From Nanosynbacter sp. (lineage in GTDB: Bacteria > Patescibacteriota > Saccharimonadia > Saccharimonadales > Saccharimonadaceae), in the NCBI GenBank assembly GCA_015257665.1, contig JABZJS010000019.1, positions 1 to 8,178 on the forward strand: 8,178 bases of DNA. Reading direction: 5' to 3'. Below are positions 5,757 through 8,178 of the stretch, piece after piece (within the stretch, counting starts at the first letter, position 1; each line of letters starts with the position of its first letter). A program made the translations under genes and the position numbers. The notes beneath the pieces were generated by a model, which saw nothing but the letters and a program-made list of their open reading frames with translations, was not told the DNA's origin and searched no databases.

Positions 5757-7403
5757 ATGCTAAAAACTATCAAAACGAAAAAAAATACGATAAAATATAC
5801 TCTTGTTGCGCTGGTGGCAGGCTTTGCGCTGCTGAACGTGGGGTCAAGCTATATTTATGCGCAGTCTATCCAGAATCCAAGTAATAGTAAAGCAAGTAAC
5901 AACGTATCCAATACCAATACTGATGGATTCCAGCAGTCAAACCACTACAATACGCCAAAAGGCTTCATGAATGACATCCAGACGATCTTCAAAGGAACGG
6001 ATGACTACTACCACCTCTACTACCTGCTCAATAAAAACTATAAATCGAGCAATGATGGTACCGAGTGGTACCATATTCGCACCAAGGATTGGGAGCACTT
6101 TGAAGATCTTGGTGTGGCGATTCCTAAGTTTGTCAACGGCTGGTCGGCAGTTGCCTCGGGTTCGGTGTATCAGAATAGTAATGGATTTTTCCGTGACTTA
6201 CCCAAAACGGCAATAATTGCCTACTTTACGAGCTATACCGAGACTGGCCAACACCAATATGTCGCATATTCACTCGATGATGGTCGCACCTACCACCCGT
6301 ATAATCACAGCCAGCCAGTCATGAAGGCAAAGTCCAAAGAGCAGAACTTCCGCGACCCACACGTCTGGTACAATGAATCTACCAAGAAGCTGATGATGTA
6401 TCTGGCTGAGGGCGATAAGGTTGGTATCTACTCAAGTACTGACGGAAAAAAGTGGGAATACCAGGGCGCAACCATGCTCAACGGTAGCACACTTGATGGC
6501 AAAGATCTTGGCCTTATTGAGTGCCCTAACCTCAAGAGTTTTTATGATCCACAAACAAAGACTACCAAGCACGCACTACTCTTTGGGGCTAATGGCTATC
6601 AATATGGTTCGACAACTGGCAGCTACTACATGATTGGCCACCTCGAAGCCAATGGTAACTTTGTCGCCGAGCAGCAACCAGAGCGACTTGACTACGGAAC
6701 GGATTACTACGGCGCTAATTACTACCAAGAAAGCCCAACACGCGTTAAGAGTATTGGCTGGATGGGTAACTGGGAGTACTCACAAGGACAGATTCTGAAG
6801 GATGACGGTCAAGAAGCGAAGCATATCGGCTCGATGAGCTCAACCCATTCCCTCTCGATGACCCAAAAGGATGGAAAGTATGTCGTGCGGTCGCGCTTGA
6901 TCAATAACAATGCCCGCACCAGCGGTCTCCGCACAAAGCAATCGGCTCGAACGTCGAAAACGGCACCTGATGGCTACCACAAAGAATTGCTCAAAGTCAA
7001 TCGCAAAGCCTCGCAAGAGATTAGTCTTCACTTTGCAAACAATACGGCCAATACGAAAGGCCATGTTCGAGTCTTTATCAATCAAAACGACAGCCGCGTG
7101 AGCGTTGACCTCAACACCGAGACTGGCACCTATGAGGTGAAACGGAATAGCTCGAAGATCACTGGTGAAGCGAAAAATAAGTACGAGAAGGCGTATGCAG
7201 TATATAATAATTGGCAAAATCGCCAGCGCTACTTCGTCTATCTCGTCGCCGACAAAGGGAGCCTTGAGATTGCTATGCCAGATGGGCAAATCTATTCGCT
7301 GATGAAACTATCAAGTGATCCAAACATGCAAGTTGTGGTGGAGTCAAGTACTGATAATAGCGTATCGGCGACGCTATGTGACTTCCAAAACAAAACACGG
7401 TAA
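5757..7403 (+). CDS. Secreted GH32 beta-fructosidase, levanase-like
   Basis: This predicted 548-residue protein cleaves fructosyl linkages in fructans (levan/inulin) or sucrose outside the cell. A signal peptide is clear: Lys-rich residues 1-13, hydrophobic 14-29, and a likely cut after Ala35 (SYIYA-QS). There is no lipobox cysteine. An Asn/Ser-rich linker runs to about 58. The five-bladed GH32 propeller follows, with nucleophile Asp73 in FMND (70-73), the stabilising Asp200 in RDP (199-201), and acid/base Glu255 in ECP (255-257). DYGTDYYGAN (312-321) and GWMGNWEYS (334-342) are also typical. Residues from about 410 form the C-terminal beta sandwich. The usual WMNDPNG reads FMNDIQT and FYQYN reads YYLLN; from memory the endolevanase LevB of Bacillus shows NDPQ and a GTEW...GVAIPK block like that at 101-123, so endo-acting levanase is my preferred guess over invertase. 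It stands alone between its own leader and a terminator, with no sugar transporter near, which may indicate horizontal acquisition. Confidence 0.9.
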   Translation: MLKTIKTKKNTIKYTLVALVAGFALLNVGSSYIYAQSIQNPSNSKASNNVSNTNTDGFQQSNHYNTPKGFMNDIQTIFKGTDDYYHLYYLLNKNYKSSNDGTEWYHIRTKDWEHFEDLGVAIPKFVNGWSAVASGSVYQNSNGFFRDLPKTAIIAYFTSYTETGQHQYVAYSLDDGRTYHPYNHSQPVMKAKSKEQNFRDPHVWYNESTKKLMMYLAEGDKVGIYSSTDGKKWEYQGATMLNGSTLDGKDLGLIECPNLKSFYDPQTKTTKHALLFGANGYQYGSTTGSYYMIGHLEANGNFVAEQQPERLDYGTDYYGANYYQESPTRVKSIGWMGNWEYSQGQILKDDGQEAKHIGSMSSTHSLSMTQKDGKYVVRSRLINNNARTSGLRTKQSARTSKTAPDGYHKELLKVNRKASQEISLHFANNTANTKGHVRVFINQNDSRVSVDLNTETGTYEVKRNSSKITGEAKNKYEKAYAVYNNWQNRQRYFVYLVADKGSLEIAMPDGQIYSLMKLSSDPNMQVVVESSTDNSVSATLCDFQNKTR

Positions 7404-7440
7404 CATAAACATAACACAAGAAGAATTTCTTCTCTAACAG

Positions 7441-7479
7441 ATAATAAAGCTCCCTTGCTGTAGAAGAGAGCTTTATTAT
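7441..7479 (+). terminator. Bidirectional terminator between convergent GH32 and hydrolase genes
   Basis: ATAATAAAGCTC (7441-7452) pairs perfectly with GAGCTTTATTAT (7468-7479). Inside, after one mismatch, CTT pairs with AAG around a 7-nt loop. The A/T-rich base gives U-rich tails in both directions, fitting its place between the GH32 stop (7403) and the stop of the leftward hydrolase gene (7537). Confidence 0.85.
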
Positions 7480-7536
7480 ATCAGGAAAGGTGTAGTAGTA
7501 TGCAGCACTGTATTACACTATATAGGAATAGCGAGC

Positions 7537-8178
7537 TTATTGTTCGAGGTGTTTGGCAATAAGTTTGGCATAGCGTTTGCGAATCTCGTGGCCAGTGATG
7601 GCTGTCTCAATCACGACATTGCGACGCTGGCGCTGAATTGTCTTGAAGTGTTTTGGTATCATCACTGCATCGAGTGTGCCGTAGAGAATCGTTATCGGTA
7701 GCGGCGGTAGATTACAGGCATCGTTGAGCGAGGTTTGGAGCAAAATACTATTGCGTGCTGTCTTGGCATATGGCGAAAACCCTTCGCGACTGACATGAAA
7801 ATTCTTTTGCGACCGTTTGTACTGATTGACTGCGCCGATGAGCTTTGGTGATGTGTTGATCGCCTTAAGAAATCCTTTGCCGATTGTCTTGAGTAGCGCC
7901 TCGCGTAGTGGGCGCTTAGCAATATCACTTGGTAGATAGATTGGTGGTGAGCACAGCACAAGCTTTTGGACGCGGCGAGGAAACAGCTTGGTGTATTCAA
8001 TTGCGACTAGTGTACCAAGTGAGTGCCCACACAGGATTACCTGGCGCAGTGGTGCAGCATGACGAATCGTTTTGCGCAGGGCACGCGCATGATCGGTCAG
8101 GGTATAATCGGGCCAGGCAGGCTTGCGCGATTGGCCAAAGCCTAGCAAATCAACTGCCAAGACTGGTTGGTCGCCAAG
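7537..8178 (-). CDS. Alpha/beta-fold hydrolase, N-terminus beyond window edge
   Basis: The reading frame stays open to the right edge, so 213 residues of a longer protein are visible. The first visible residues read LGDQPVLAVDLLGFGQS, the strand-turn with the conserved DxxGxGxS that follows the oxyanion-hole HG in this family; the HG itself lies outside. The nucleophile elbow is GHSLG with Ser53 of the visible part, the acid is Asp170 in YGTLDAVM, and the base is His197 in TGHEI, so the triad is complete. A cap region lies between about residues 77 and 155. The family covers esterases, lipases, haloalkane dehalogenases and C-C hydrolases, so the substrate cannot be named. A TTG at 8158-8160 could be taken as a start, but it falls inside a core strand and is internal. 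No signal peptide can be judged. The gene converges on the GH32 gene across the shared terminator. Confidence 0.88.
   Translation of the reverse strand, partial: LGDQPVLAVDLLGFGQSRKPAWPDYTLTDHARALRKTIRHAAPLRQVILCGHSLGTLVAIEYTKLFPRRVQKLVLCSPPIYLPSDIAKRPLREALLKTIGKGFLKAINTSPKLIGAVNQYKRSQKNFHVSREGFSPYAKTARNSILLQTSLNDACNLPPLPITILYGTLDAVMIPKHFKTIQRQRRNVVIETAITGHEIRKRYAKLIAKHLEQ

Noticed and set aside
6840..7289. Leftward open frame of about 149 codons inside the GH32 gene
   Set aside because: It is antisense to a well-supported coding region and its translation has no recognisable domain.
7419..7433. Palindrome AGAAGAATTTCTTCT after the GH32 gene
   Set aside because: The arms leave almost no loop and there is no U-tract; the hairpin at 7441-7479 is the better terminator.
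1..8178. CRISPR array, insertion sequence, phage genes or UGA recoding
   Set aside because: No spaced direct repeats, transposase motifs or terminal repeats were seen, and UGA terminates trpS and the 172-948 gene at sensible ends.

Overview
The window suggests a small-genome bacterium of the Patescibacteria/CPR type, most plausibly Saccharibacteria (TM7). This is an inference. It rests on the compact housekeeping operon (trpS - RluA-type pseudouridine synthase - delta'-like clamp-loader subunit - TPR protein), start codons placed directly behind -10 boxes, and a lone secreted polysaccharide hydrolase. No marker gene settles the taxonomy. The standard genetic code fits: UGA acts as a stop for trpS and for the gene at 172-948.

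Layout. Positions 1-95 hold the 3' part of a tRNA-Thr(GGU) gene and its terminator. Positions 172-948 (minus) encode a poorly known protein with weak resemblance to 2H phosphoesterases (2'-5' RNA ligase-like). A strong promoter (TTGACA, 16-nt spacer, TGCTATACT) at 1089-1116 drives tRNA-Tyr(GUA) and tRNA-Thr(UGU), which end at a hairpin terminator (1324-1352). Positions 1353-1502 show no recognisable gene. A minus-strand block runs from 5513 down to 1571: trpS, an RluA-family pseudouridine synthase with an unexplained N-terminal extension, a delta'-like DNA polymerase III subunit, and a membrane-anchored TPR protein. These genes are separated by 25 nt, a 20-bp overlap and 2 nt, and the block ends at a 12-bp hairpin (1503-1533).

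Divergent from trpS, across 243 bp, is a 548-residue secreted GH32 beta-fructosidase (5757-7403). Its sequence recalls endolevanases of the LevB kind. It ends at a bidirectional terminator (7441-7479). Facing it is the 3' part of an alpha/beta-hydrolase gene that runs off the right edge.

Two themes stand out. First, three protein genes (at 948, 2464 and 5513) and the tRNA operon share an identical -10 hexamer, TATACT. In the protein genes it lies only 6-7 nt before the ATG, which predicts leaderless mRNAs. The genes internal to the operon (starts at 4453 and 3294) and the GH32 gene have Shine-Dalgarno sequences instead. Second, the GH32 enzyme is the one clearly outward-facing, accessory function. 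If the organism is an epibiont of levan-producing actinobacteria, the enzyme could release fructose from the partner's or biofilm's levan. I see no transporter, kinase or regulator for fructose nearby. The window contains no CRISPR array, insertion sequence or phage genes.
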